Source: Leidyana gryllorum EB-2025a
Lineage: Eukaryota > Apicomplexa
Assembly: GCA_048772705.1 (NCBI GenBank)
Contig: JBLWGC010000143.1
Span: 103,969-167,968, forward strand
Length of the DNA: 64,000 nt
Reading direction: 5' to 3'
Positions within the stretch are counted from its first letter, which is position 1. Every line of letters starts with the position of its first letter. Position numbers and translations under genes: made by a program. Shown here piece by piece: positions 9,609 through 21,000 of the stretch. Below the pieces are notes generated by a model. It was given only the letters and a program-made list of their open reading frames with translations, ran no database searches and had not been told where the DNA came from.

Positions 9609-10560
9609 ATGGATCGGCTGCCTGTGGTTATTTTGGCTCGGGTGTGCTCATATCTGAGACTCCCTGATTTGAAAAGTTTGTCTCTCTTGAACACTAGATT
9701 TCATCGCCTTTTTGAGGTACAGCAAGATATATGGAACTGCTTATTACGCGAAAGATACCACTACGTTGTGAATGAGGAGAGCCATACGCCATTTCTTGCC
9801 CGAACCACTTTCCGTAAATTTGATGAAGGTCTCCGGTTCCGAGCTAATTTCGTAAGCGCCCATCTCTCTTTCCAACGAGACCGAGCGCTACTCTCAGGAC
9901 GGAGCGCACACCGACAATGTCACTTACTGGGAACGCGATAGTCCGTGCCCAGAAAGTCGCTATGGGAAAGTGATGATGCTCAAATACGTGTGGTGGCTTG
10001 AGGGAGCCATCCGGATTCGCAACATCCCCCCAGGACGTTATGCTGTTATATGGAGAGTGCAGATGCCCGATTCCTGGAGCTGCGACCCCGCTATCACGAT
10101 GTTCCATACCGTCTTCCCCCTACGCTCTGCAACCGCGCTGGGGTTAACGGACACACGAGAGGTCGTCGACAAACGAGGAGGAGATGGATGGATACAGAAG
10201 GTCGTAGGGCGCCCAACAGAGGATGAGCTGGTTGAGACCCCTCGATACTGTCATCGCTTTTACAAAGGAGACTGCAGTGTTTGGCATATCCCCAACTGGA
10301 GTTATCTCGTCTTCCCTGCCTCTTTGCACATATCCGAGATGTCTGATATCTATTTGGGAACCTATGATGTCAGCGGCAACAGCCATCAATCCACCGCGTA
10401 CGACTGGGTGCAGTTGTTACCCCTGAAGCGCGACGACCCAAATCCCATTCATTCAGAGGCATTCCGACGCTTCATCAAGGAGGAGGAGGCTTTTTGTGCT
10501 GCCCACCCACCACCGGAAGGGGCAACAAGAGAAGGTGGTCACAGGGGGAGACGATTCTGA
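9609..10560 (+). CDS. F-box protein with a PP2-like carbohydrate-binding domain
   Basis: Two exons (9609-9851 and 9898-10560; 46-nt intron) give 301 aa. Residues 3-45 form an F-box: LPVVILARVCSYLRLPDLKS, then SLLNTRFHRLF and an IWNCLLRERY helix. The second exon carries a domain resembling plant phloem-protein-2/Nictaba modules: YVWWLEGAIRI, then NIPPGRYAVIWRVQM and a late FPASLHISEMSDIYLGTYD strand block. Plant F-box-PP2 proteins recruit glycosylated substrates to SCF ubiquitin ligases. I infer a similar role here, with an F-box for Skp1 and a sugar or ligand sensor. The F-box call is firm; the PP2-like call is by pattern and less certain. Confidence 0.75.
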
Positions 10561-10677
10561 CAAAACAACATCAGCTTCTTCCCTGCAGTCGACTCGATAG
10601 CTTTAACCAAACGCGACATGACATTGTGTTGATGAAACTACTTATTCGTGACTGCCTTTTTTCAGCCCCTAATCTCT

Positions 10678-12306
10678 ATGATTCGGATAGCGGCCTGTTC
10701 ATTACTCCTGATAGCGACAACCGCTGCCTCTCTTGTGGGCGACCTTGCGGGGCCCCTCAAGTATGACAGCCGAGCCGATCTTCCCGATGCCCAGGACGTG
10801 CCTGGAACCGTAGAAGCGATCGTGGCTGAGACCCACCTGGACTCAACCACCACCACCACCCATCAGCACCAGACGCACTCTGCACACCATTCGGCAGCGA
10901 AGAACCACCACCGCCTCGGCGGAAAAGTGTCGCCCGAAGTGGAAGCGGAGTTGGAAGTATACGTCGCAGAGCATCACCAGTAAGCTGCTACTCCCTGCAT
11001 CCTATCGCCCATACATCCTACCGTCTCCGCTCAGTTTACCCTTTGAGTACTACCCGAACAAATTCATTTACAGCGAGGAAAACGTGACTCAAGAAACCTT
11101 CATGACACATCCAGTGGTACATGCCAATGCCAAGGGCGGAAAGCGCGACACGTGGCAAGAATTCAAGTACAGGTACCAGGGTAAGATCAACATGACCCTC
11201 ATAGAGGAACTGCTGGATGGAGAGCGTTTCAAGAGGAGGTCAGAGGCGTTCACCGATCGCACGAGAGGCCTATTGGCTAATGAAATACATAGAGCCCATA
11301 TGTTCGGGTTCTGTGATGGAGTCTCGATCAACTCCATGTGCAACAAGGAGATGGGATACTGTCTGGAGATGTATCTACCGGTGGCCTACTTTGCTCACCT
11401 CCATGGATGTTTGGGAACCTCCGGCGGGTACGCAGGAACCGAAGCCTTCTATTTCTTCAATTCTGACCACGTCGTAATGGATCCGCATCTTGCCCCTCTA
11501 GACTTTCACTGGGACGACCTCGAAGGCGCACACCCGATGTGGCGAGAGTACCTGCGGGACCGTCAAAACGGTCTCAACCCGCGCGGCCCCGGCCGAGCCT
11601 CACGCTTCCCTTCGTACGGCTTCTCATGGCCCCCGGTCAAAGATTTCTACCATAATGATTTCCTGAGCCGTTTAGGCAAGAAAATAGCGATTGTCGGCGG
11701 CAAACATACGACGGAATGGTCAGGGCCTCCGCTCAACACCTTCGCGGAACCTGTGTATTTGGGGCCCATCATTGACACTCTGCTCAAACATAACTATATA
11801 GTCGTCTATAAGCGTCCTGCAGAGAAGATGGGAGTCGACTCCGCTTTCCAAGAGGTGCAAGACCCGGGTGACTTCGACTTTATCCGCAGCACCTATGAGG
11901 ACGAGGATGTAATTTTATGGCAAGACTTGGAGGACGATGTGCTGCCTCTGGGGACCGTGGGGCCCGAGATCACCTTGCAGAACGTTTTGATGCTCACTAT
12001 CTATGCCAATTCTGAGCTTTTCGTCGTCACTCAGGTGAGGCACAATCACTCTCTCTTCCAATCTAGCCTTTTGTACAGGGTGGCAACGGCGTAATTGCGA
12101 GTCTGTTCGACGGGGAGGTGTTCATTTACCATGCAGCGGGCGGCGAGTGTCTGGAGCACAATTTGCCACCGTTCACTGACCAATATGTGTACTCTAGATG
12201 GAGCCAACACGCAGGAGCGCGATTCACTGTTGTCAACTACCACGCCGATCTTGTCCGCAACCTCGACGCCCACCTTCTCCAAAAAGAGGCCGCAGTGACG
12301 CTTTAG
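10678..12306 (+). CDS. Secreted/Golgi-type protein resembling a GT-B glycosyltransferase
   Basis: Three exons (10678-10979, 11035-12034, 12079-12306; introns 55 and 44 nt) give 509 aa in frame. The N-terminus MIRIAACSLLLIATTAASLVG is a signal peptide or type II anchor, followed by a His/Thr-rich stem. The C-terminal half has features of nucleotide-sugar transferases: a KKIAIVGGKHTTEWSGPP strand-loop, a YIVVYKRP segment, an acidic LWQDLEDDVLPL segment, and a final LFVVTQGGNGVIASLFDG with the Gln-Gly-Gly loop seen in several GT-B enzymes. The second intron interrupts exactly before that loop, and splicing restores it. I cannot name the CAZy family. The next gene on the other strand ends only 16 bp downstream. 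Confidence 0.7.
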
Positions 12307-12322
12307 CTTTCCTCCCCACATC

Positions 12323-13606
12323 TCACACAGCATCCAATTGCTTTAGGTCTGAAAGTTTAGTAAAAAGGGGAAAAGGGTAGACAATTATCTCAGACGGAGT
12401 AACTTACTCGGAAGAATTTCGGTAATTGCTTGTCTGTAACCTGGACCAAGCGTCAGCTGCAAAGGGTTGCGCTCCAGATACAACTGATCATCGACCATAT
12501 CGTGTCACCAACTAGTCATTTACTCACGGTGTCGAGCTTCGGAAGCTTCGCCAATTTCCGGACTTCATTCAAGTCCGAAATCTTATTGTCATTGAGCCAT
12601 AACTCGTTCAGCTCCAACAATTCATCTAAATTGTCCAAGGTCGAGACGGCATTCTTGCTCAGATCAAGTAATTCCAAATGTCGCTGTGGTCACAAATGCG
12701 TGTGTGTGTGTTCACCCCAAGCTCAGCACTTACCAACTTGGTAATCGCCTTTGGGGGAGCTCCTAGGCGGTTTTCGCCTACATACAGCCCTACCAGTCTC
12801 GGACAATTGTCAAACAGGGTTTCGTCCCACTGAGTGAGACGATTGCATTGCAGACTGAGCTGCGTGAGTTCAGGCATCACGGGTACATTCATTTCTGAGA
12901 TCTTGTTCCTCCCGAGCCACAAGTCCTGTAATTTCTGGCAACAATCCAAACCCTCAATAACTCGGATACGATTGCATCCCAACTCCAGCGTTCGTAGCTC
13001 GGTCAGCGTCTCCAAACCTTCAATCTGAGCCAGTCATGTTCGCACGTGGAATAGTGCCGTGCTCACTCACCTTGGATATCTTGTTACTTGATAGGAATAG
13101 CTTCTCTAATTTAACCAGTGGCTCCAGCTCCTCGATCTTGCGTATTTGATTGAAAGATAGATCTAGTGCTCTGCACTCAGGTAGCCCCATAACCAGAGTT
13201 TCCGATTAACAAACAGACAAGGCTCATTATTGTCGTGCCATGCACGACAGACATTCACACACTCAACCGAGGCAATGCATTCGACTCACTCAAGATTGAC
13301 GAGGTGGCGAATGTTTTCGATCTTTGATACTTGATTTTGATATAACTCGAGTGCTATCAAATTCGGACAGTTGTCCAGACCTTCGATTTTCGATATGAAA
13401 TTAGAGCACAATGATAGCCTTTCCAGCTTTGTACATCGTTCCAGACCGCTTATCCGACCTAATCGGGCAATGTGTAACACAACTTCACACACATCATCCG
13501 GTTGCGGGAAGTCGGCCCCAAGATCAGTTCTGTTGGGTCCAGACTGATACTCTGAATCCCCTTCAGCACTGAAGTCACTGCCCTGAGTTACTGGTGCCTC
13601 CGCCAT
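12323..13606 (-). CDS. PPP1R7: SDS22-type leucine-rich-repeat regulatory subunit of protein phosphatase 1
   Basis: I reconstruct six exons on the minus strand: 13606-13290, 13170-13071, 13024-12734, 12683-12528, 12483-12408 and 12348-12323, giving 321 aa (family usually ~340-360). After an acidic N-terminus come about eleven 22-residue SDS22-class LRRs, for example LVNLEALDLSFNQIRKIEEL and LQDLWLGRNKISEMN. The LRR cap ends in LYLERNPLQ, then a C-terminal LPNLKQLDAV, as in SDS22. Every junction restores the repeat pattern. SDS22 binds PP1 catalytic subunits and controls their assembly and mitotic activity. The first intron is 119 nt, over twice the local norm, and contains a hairpin. The gene starts 18 bp after the AP-2 mu stop on the same strand. 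Confidence 0.93.
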
Positions 13607-13624
13607 GGCAAGAAAAAAAAAACT

Positions 13625-15238
13625 TCACACTCTCCGACTGTAGAATCCTGCCTTAGTGACATACCGGACCCACTTGGTCGTCTTGTACTGAACTTTCTCT
13701 TGGACTTTCATGAACCGCACTCTCAGTCCGGACGCAGTGAACATGGGAATGTCAAAGTCCAGGCTTATTGGTGCTTTGCCGCGGCCCAACCATGCTTTGC
13801 TGCTGGATCCATCGGTTAAGGGAGCCCCAGACAGGTCGATTTCCGCCACCATTGACCGCTCGGCATCCCCCTGGAAGCGCTTCATGCTGGGGGCCTTGTT
13901 ATTTCGTGTATGATAGTGTTCTTACCGCCAAGCAATCCGGTGCTCGCCTGGTTCAAAGACTGCCTTGCCGTAGTCTGAAAGACAGTTCGCGATTTGAAGC
14001 ACGGGACGGGGGGCTTACTGCACGATACTACGCGGACTCGTGCAGCTTCCGGGGGGGTTGGGAAAGTCAGTTGCACTTGGACAGCATGTAGGTGAGCGGG
14101 AAAGGTGGATTTGAGCTTAAGTGAGACTTCCACCCGGGTGCCGCTCTGTTGGATCACTGGTGTAATCTTGAAGGGGACGGAAACGTTACGTGATGTACGG
14201 TACATCAGAAGTTGGAACATCCCGTCCGGGGGCGTGAATACGATAGGTTTGCCCAAACTGGCTTCAGAGATGTTGTTGCCCCTCACACACTGGTGGAAGC
14301 GCACGGAGTCGAGCGCGACACCCGAAGACTTGGTAGCTACTTGCGCCCCTGCGGCCGCCAGTCTATCATTGATGGCAAACTTGCACTCGGGCATGCCGGA
14401 AAGTAAGCACTTCATGATGATCTGTCCTGCCACCTCGCAGCGCAATATCTCACCTGCGGATGTGACATTAAGCATCAGCCCCATCATTGAGCGTGAAAGG
14501 ACGTACCCGAAACCGAGAACAACGCATTGACATTTTCCAGAACATCGATGTATACCTCGTTCCGCTTGTATTTGATACTTCCCGACCGCCACGGGCACGC
14601 GCCGGTGACTTGGTTGGTGAAAGATCGGAGTTGACTTTGCGACTGGCAGAGATCGTTGGGTGGCTGCGCCTGGTAGGCTCGCTCACCATCTCTCCATTTT
14701 CACCCACGGAGGGCAGAATAACCGCTCTTAAGGTATCTCTGTCCAGGAATTGAGGGATCCCATAGTCCACAGCTTCTGCAATGAAGGGATGCGAGTGGCT
14801 CGACTGTTGGGGGCCCACCATCGAGAATGCATAATATGCCCGGCACGTGTCGGACAATCGCTTCCGGTGTGCAACTGCCGAGAAAATGGCTGCCTAAGCC
14901 CAGTGAGACGGAGGAGAGCGGCGGTACTCACCTGAGGGCCCCGTGTAAGCGCGTTAGGGCGACGAGGGCCTGCACGACGTTCCCGTTTCCGACTACGACT
15001 GCTACGAATGTAATCTCTTCGGGATCCCTGTACTTGAGGGTCGCGGGAGGAGCATTGTTGTTGGGTGCGCTCACTGCGTGTAAGTGACAAAATGAGTGTG
15101 GTCATCGTAGGACCAGGTTGGATTCCGTTCATTCAATCCTAAATAAGCATCCAACGCAGCTTGCTTAATATCCTGTTTGTAGTAGCGACTGCATAGGACC
15201 TCCGCAGAAGGACTGACTAGAAAGATAGCCCCTATCAT
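13625..15238 (-). CDS. AP2M1: AP-2 clathrin adaptor complex, mu subunit
   Basis: Eight exons (15238-15075, 15027-14932, 14874-14819, 14775-14687, 14642-14507, 14453-14019, 13974-13926, 13886-13625) give 428 aa; AP-2 mu is usually ~435 aa. The N-terminal longin part starts MIGAIFLVSPSAEVLCSRYY and ends with ILDEAVDYGIPQ, recreated by splicing a 43-nt intron. The linker is followed by IKYKRNEVYIDVLENVNALF. The mu-homology domain has CLLSGMPECKFAINDRL, RFHQCVRG, FTPPDGMFQLLMYRT and the terminal WVRYVTKAGFYSRRV. SGMPECKF and FHQCV favour AP-2 over AP-1. It recognises YxxPhi cargo during endocytosis. The N-terminal half is more divergent than the C-terminal half. Confidence 0.94.
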
Positions 15239-15365
15239 CCACAACAAAAAGGCGTCAAATAAAGAGTAGCGGGAGGGTGTGAACCTCGAATTTGTTGCCA
15301 CATCATGATGGCCTATGCATCCTACCATCTGCGCTTCAGGAGAGACCAACGGGTGGGTATGATGC

Positions 15366-17978
15366 TCAGTAGTGTGTGTAGACGGTGAGATTATGGGTTC
15401 CAGTCAGCTTGAATTTATCAAACCCGCGCCGGCATTGGGGACATTCCTGTCAAAAGCGGAGATTGGGAGCGGGGTGGGAGAGAGGGAAGGAAGCCAGCTC
15501 ACCTGCACAACGTGATTCTCCCAAAAGACAGTGAAATCCTGCAGATCCCCAAGAAAGGCGTCCAACGGGTCTTCAGTCTCGTTGGTGGGACGTTGAAGGA
15601 TTGGTGGGTCCGATTCTTCGCTCTCGCTGGAGTTTTGGCGCAGCACTGTCACCAGACCTGCTGAGGGAGTGCGAGACTCCATCGGCCGAGCACTTCTGGC
15701 TGTGGGAGGCTCTTCGCGACAACGCAGCAGGCCTTCAAGCCGTTGGAAAGGATTGGGAAACTCGAAGGTACGACGTGCATCCTGCAGCCGCCCATGATCT
15801 GCACAGAGTTACGATCTGGGGTCAGAAGGTCGGTGTGTTGCAATAACTGACATAGATTAATAGCTATGAAATCAGTGAGAGAGTAGAGATCAGTGGACAT
15901 GATCCAATACTCGCCAGGGAGTCTTGGGACCAGCTCGCGCTGTCAGAGTCAGTTGTTGGACGAAAGCCAAAGCGACAAAGAGAAAGATCCTCACCATCAG
16001 AGAAGAGCAGAAACGACGAGTTCCGTCTTCGCAGGGGAGAAAGTCATTTGACTCCCATAGCTTCTGACCGGAGCACTCTGTGAGTCGATAGCGATGGATG
16101 GGCTTGGGGCCGCAACGAGAGTACTCACGGCGACTTGGCCCAGATTTCTCCGCATTGCCATGCCAGCTACCCTCGGAGTCAGCAGACGCGGTACAGGATT
16201 CCGAGTACTTTCTCCCCAGCAGAAAGAAGTCCTTGAGACTCAATAGTTCCCGGCGCAATGTATGGACTTTGTGTATCGTTGGAACGATTCGCTGAAGTGA
16301 AAGAGGTAAGAGTAGTGGGCAGGCTTCAAAAATCCCACCTTCACAGCAGGATGGACCTGTCGGATGCTCAGGAGAGGAGCAGATCTATATCGTGTCAATA
16401 GGTCAGCCGCCGGCTGGGACACCTGCTCGGGGGGTCAAAGTTGATAGGAGGTGGACACTTTTAGGGGGACGCACTGTCCTTGTTGAGAAGTCCCACGTCG
16501 ATAGCACTGCCGACGGGATCACCATGCGTTTTGACGAGATACACTGATGACAGAACAACAGACCGGTGAATGCGCAGAAGGCACTCGTTCGCGGCCCATC
16601 GGAGGGCACAAAGGTGTAAGTCGACGACGGTTCTGGTTGAGTAGTCCAGCCCAGAGACTCTCGGACAGTGGCGATCCAGCGCGTCGGCAGGGAAGGGGGG
16701 GCGTGTATCCCGTTATTGCAACTGCACACACACAGAGAGAGAGAGAGAGGAATTGGTGTTGGTGAGTGAGATTTGAAAACACATACTGCGGACAGAGACC
16801 CTTCTGCTTGGATATGAGGGACGCGGGGGAACGGATTTCTGGTACCCTCGTGAAGTATTGGGCATAGTGGGAATCCGGTGACTTGGTTTGATTACTGTTA
16901 CAAGACTGCGAGAGACTACGCAGGCGATCAACAGCACCTTCGGACTCGTTCCAGGGTCTAGCTGCATAGTCGTGTTCGAACACATCAGACATGGGAAAGT
17001 ACGCCGACATTACGCCTTCCGCACGAGTTTGGCGATGTGGAGAATGTGCTCACCTGTTTGTGCTCCCCCCTCTTCTGTGTCGTGGCAGCCTCCATCTTCA
17101 CTCTCGCCATCCGTTGCGGTTTCTTCTTTCACACTGCTGTGTACTGAAAATCGTAAACTTGACTCAATTCGAGTCGTCGCAGGTCTGTCAGTTGGGACCA
17201 TGTCGCGTTTCAGGATACTCTTCGGCTTCACTCGCGCCGGAGTTCGGAGATCCAGAGCGGGGATATTGAAGCGCTTGTTGGCTCGGTGCCGCTCGAGATG
17301 CTCGTGGTGAAACTTGATCGGACTCCAGGGATGGGGTTGGTAGCTCATATCATTCTCGAGTTCCAGGGAGGCGAGGAACCCAGATTGCTCGAAGGACGGG
17401 CTCGACATTAGATTGCGTTTGGGGGGCGGGCCACCAAACACGGAGGACTCGCCTGACTGGTGAGTCGGTGCTTCGACTGGCGACTCGGAGCAGCCGGGGC
17501 ATCGCCAGTGGGGAGGGATTACGACGATCTGCTCTCCTCTGTTGATGGAGAAGCGGCGGGTGCGATTAGTCAGCTGCGAGGATCCTTGGGAATGCGGTGG
17601 TGCGGGTAAACTCGGCTTTGTGCTCTCTATGGATAGTTTACCCCCCCCCGGGAGCAGTGCCAAGGGGACGACCACTGGGTGTGACTCATCACTCTCCTCG
17701 CGTTGGTATGTTTCTGATTGTCTTCGTGGCGGGCGGCCCTCTGCCGACAGTGGGGGAGGCTTCATTAAGACGGGGTCCCCATCGGAGTGGCCCCGAACCG
17801 GGATGGGGAGCGGGGGGCGGATGGTTGTTGCTTCGGCCCGCGAGCCATCGCTGGAAGCAGTTCTGGGGGATGCAAAGGCGCCGTTAGCTTGACAAGACAG
17901 AAAGTTCTCAGTAAGTTGAACTCCTCGATCTGTCATGCAATCGAACGTCGTCGCGCTTGCTAATGTCTCGAGCTCCAT
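15366..17978 (-). CDS. Rubicon-homology (RH/DUF4206) zinc-binding protein
   Basis: Nine exons starting at the ATG at 17978 give 731 aa, ending at 15366; introns are 38-65 nt. The first ~350 residues are Pro/Ser-rich and disordered. The C-terminal part reads like the Rubicon/PLEKHM1/DEF8 RH domain. It has LISKQKGLCPHC (first zinc pair), FCAFTGLLFCHQCISSKRMV, IPSAVLSTWDFSTRT, an Arg/Leu helix VHTLRRELLSLKDFFLLG, then LYSLTDFIAINLYHGRL and HVVQECPQCRRGF. These occur in family order but are shorter at the C-terminal zinc cluster. RH proteins bind RAB7 and regulate endosome and autophagosome maturation. A 38-nt intron (18076-18039) fits an upstream extension of the frame, so the true N-terminus may lie in the PX gene. 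Confidence 0.8.
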
Positions 17979-18099
17979 TGAACGGGGGGTTGCGACAGAC
18001 TCGAAGTAAGCTGTCAAGTCTTTAACTCGTCTAATCAACTACACTGCTGCTCTGCATAGCTATCGACATCACTCACCCTGGTACTACACCCTTCATCTT

Positions 18100-21000
18100 T
18101 TATTTTGGCACTGTACGTTTCAAACTGCTGGGCACTTGCAAACACACCTGCCAGTGATCCCCACTAGTGGGAGGCGAAGGTGTGTCGTGCAGCCATGCGG
18201 ACATGAGATCACAAAAACGAACAAGTCGGTCCAAGTTTTCCCTCAAAGCTGTTCTGCGATTGGCATCCTGCTGCCTCCCGTGTTCGGCCTGTTGTCGGCT
18301 CACAGGCAGTAACGATAAGTCTTGTTCCAGGCAAGCATTAGTCTTCATCAAATCCATCAACCATGCTTGTGCCCGCTCGACTTTCATGTGGAGCTCCACT
18401 TCTGTACTTCGGACGGTCGTGGTCAGTTGTATTAACCGCCGTCTTTTCTCTTGAATACTATCTGCTGCATCGTCTATGCAACGTTGTTGCTCGATGACAT
18501 CCATTTCTCTCTTCTTTATCTCCCCTTCCAGTCGACTGAGTTGCTCTGTCGCACTCGTTGCAGTCGCCTCCATTCTGAACGCCGCCAAATATATCTCATC
18601 CGAACACACACACACACCCCTTCACCACTCACTCTGCAATCTGCTTCCGCAAATCGCCCATTCTTTTCACCAAAGCGCGTCCGTCGAGTCCGTTCGCCAG
18701 ACTCCGCGTACTCGCTTCGATGGCCGTCTCGATCTGGCGCAGTTGTAGCCCCAAGAGACTCTCCTGTCGCTTGGCCACCTCGGTCTCCTTGAGCAACCCA
18801 TCGAGGTTGTTCACAGGGGCGCATAAGGCTTGTATCCTATCGTCACAAGACCTCAACATGTTACCAAACATCTCGATGGTACTCGCGATGGTCCCTGCGG
18901 GCCGGCATTTACGATTTTTCATCCAACAGATCCAACCAGGAATCCGATCGAAAATGAAAATCACTCACCCTGCTCTCTCCACGGATGACCACCGATCGCC
19001 ATGTTCACCAGATCTGTAGGCAATCGACTCTCGATATCGGTCAAAACAGCCCGGACCAATCCGAAACACTCAGCCTCATGCCCCACTTCTCTGATTTGAG
19101 TGCGCCAGTCACCCAGGATTGAAGAAGGCACATCTCTGCGCGTGGCGTACCGATGATATTCAGCATTATTAGACTCAGTCACGACGCTTGTCGATAACGC
19201 CCCTTGCGCGGCTGTTGACGAGTAGTGGGTTGAAGTTACATGGAGAACAGGCGGTGGCTCGATCAAACCGCTATTCGGGTCTGATCTCCGGCGAGCCGCA
19301 GCAGCGTCCCGCAGAACGCTCCACTCGTCCCGTAAGGAGGTTACGAGTGGTCGCAAAGCTGAACTCGTGGCTCGGCGATGTTCAGCTTCGTTCAGTAAGG
19401 ATGTTAGATCGGCGATCTGGAGCCGCGCATCCTGTAATTTCCCTTCGATCATATCGCGATGCAACTGGGATTGCACCAACGAATGACTGACATCCTCTCG
19501 TTTCCGTGGCAGACTTTTCAGTCCACTCTCAACTTGATCAGCTTCGGTCCGCAACCGTCGAAGATCTGCCAGTGTCTCTTGCAGAGCTTCAGCAGACTCC
19601 CGTTTCTCTGAGATTAAGGCAGCCATCGACTCTGCCGCGGACCTGCAATTGGTCCCCATTTGGACATATTCCCGTTGAGCCGCTCTCAAAGATTCCTCCA
19701 AGATTGGGACTTGTTCGAGGGTTGCAGCCATATCTGCCGCTTCTGATTGAATAGCCAGCAGTCGATTCAGACAGTCAGCTGCGGATGTCCGCACGAAATT
19801 CGCTGTCTTTATGTACAGATTCAGCAGTCCCTCGTGTCGACCACTGAGCTCTTTCAATCTGATTCGGCTTCGTTCAACTTCTTCCATCCGCTCGTGAACT
19901 TGAGCTGCCAATCGATAGATAACGTGACCCGATCGCTGGGTATTGTTGGCATCGGCAGCCATCCCGGAACCCCTCCCTCCAACGAAGCTGACTGGAAGCC
20001 CAAAGGAGGGAGTGTTATTTTCACGGATGGCTGACGTGATGGTGGTGGCGCCCAAAGTACCATACGTATTGGGCGTTGCCGTAGTGAGAGCAGCCGGAGA
20101 CTGCACTCTATCGCTGAATGAGGAGCCCTTCCGTTCTGGAACGAAACTCAATCTGCGAATGCTGGTAGCTCTCGGAGTCTCTTCTGTGACGAAGCTACTT
20201 GGCTGTCCTGCCCAACTAGACTCCACGCTAGGGGCGACGAGCCCGCTGAAGTGCCCTTCATCAAGCAAAGGGCTCAGGTGGCTAAGGTCTGGACAGGGGA
20301 CAAGATGCTTCTGCAAAAGCTGTTCGAGATGGCGATAAGAGTCTTGCTCATCGCTCAATTTCGGAGCTATGAGTCGCTCATACCGTGTTTCCGCGAGTTG
20401 TTGGGCTATGCAACGGAGATTGGTGACTGTGTCAACAATGTCATCCCGTTCTATGTGCCCGATGCGCTCCAGACTCCCTGCTGCTCTCCTGTTGGTACTT
20501 TCAGCCCCCAGACTCGATCTGCCCGATCCTCCTCCGTCTTCGACAGACAGATCAATCAGCCCAAGGTCAGAACTCACTCCCGGGGAGCTCAGTCGTTCAC
20601 TTATCCCGTTCACCAGAATCAACAATGAAGCGCTGAGCTCTCGCGTCAACTGATGAGAGCTCCACATAACCTGACTCTGCAAAGCATTGAGGAGATCCCG
20701 ATCGTGGCGGATCAGATCGCGGATGCGCCGTACGCAATGTTCTGACAGCAAAGCGAATGTACCCTCTTCGGGATGCAAAACCGATCCTGGCGGCAAGTTC
20801 GGCAGCACAGAAGCGATGAAGGCCGTAGACAAGAAAGAATTATGGTGTGCGAGACGCGTTTGGGTGGGGACAAGGAACCTCGGCAAACTTCTTGACAAAG
20901 TCGGGGGGGAGTCCAGCTCGGGTCTGGGTGACCGGATCTGAGAGATGGAGCCAATTCGTCCGGGCATAACCTCAGCCTCGGCGGCCAGAACATTGAAAAG

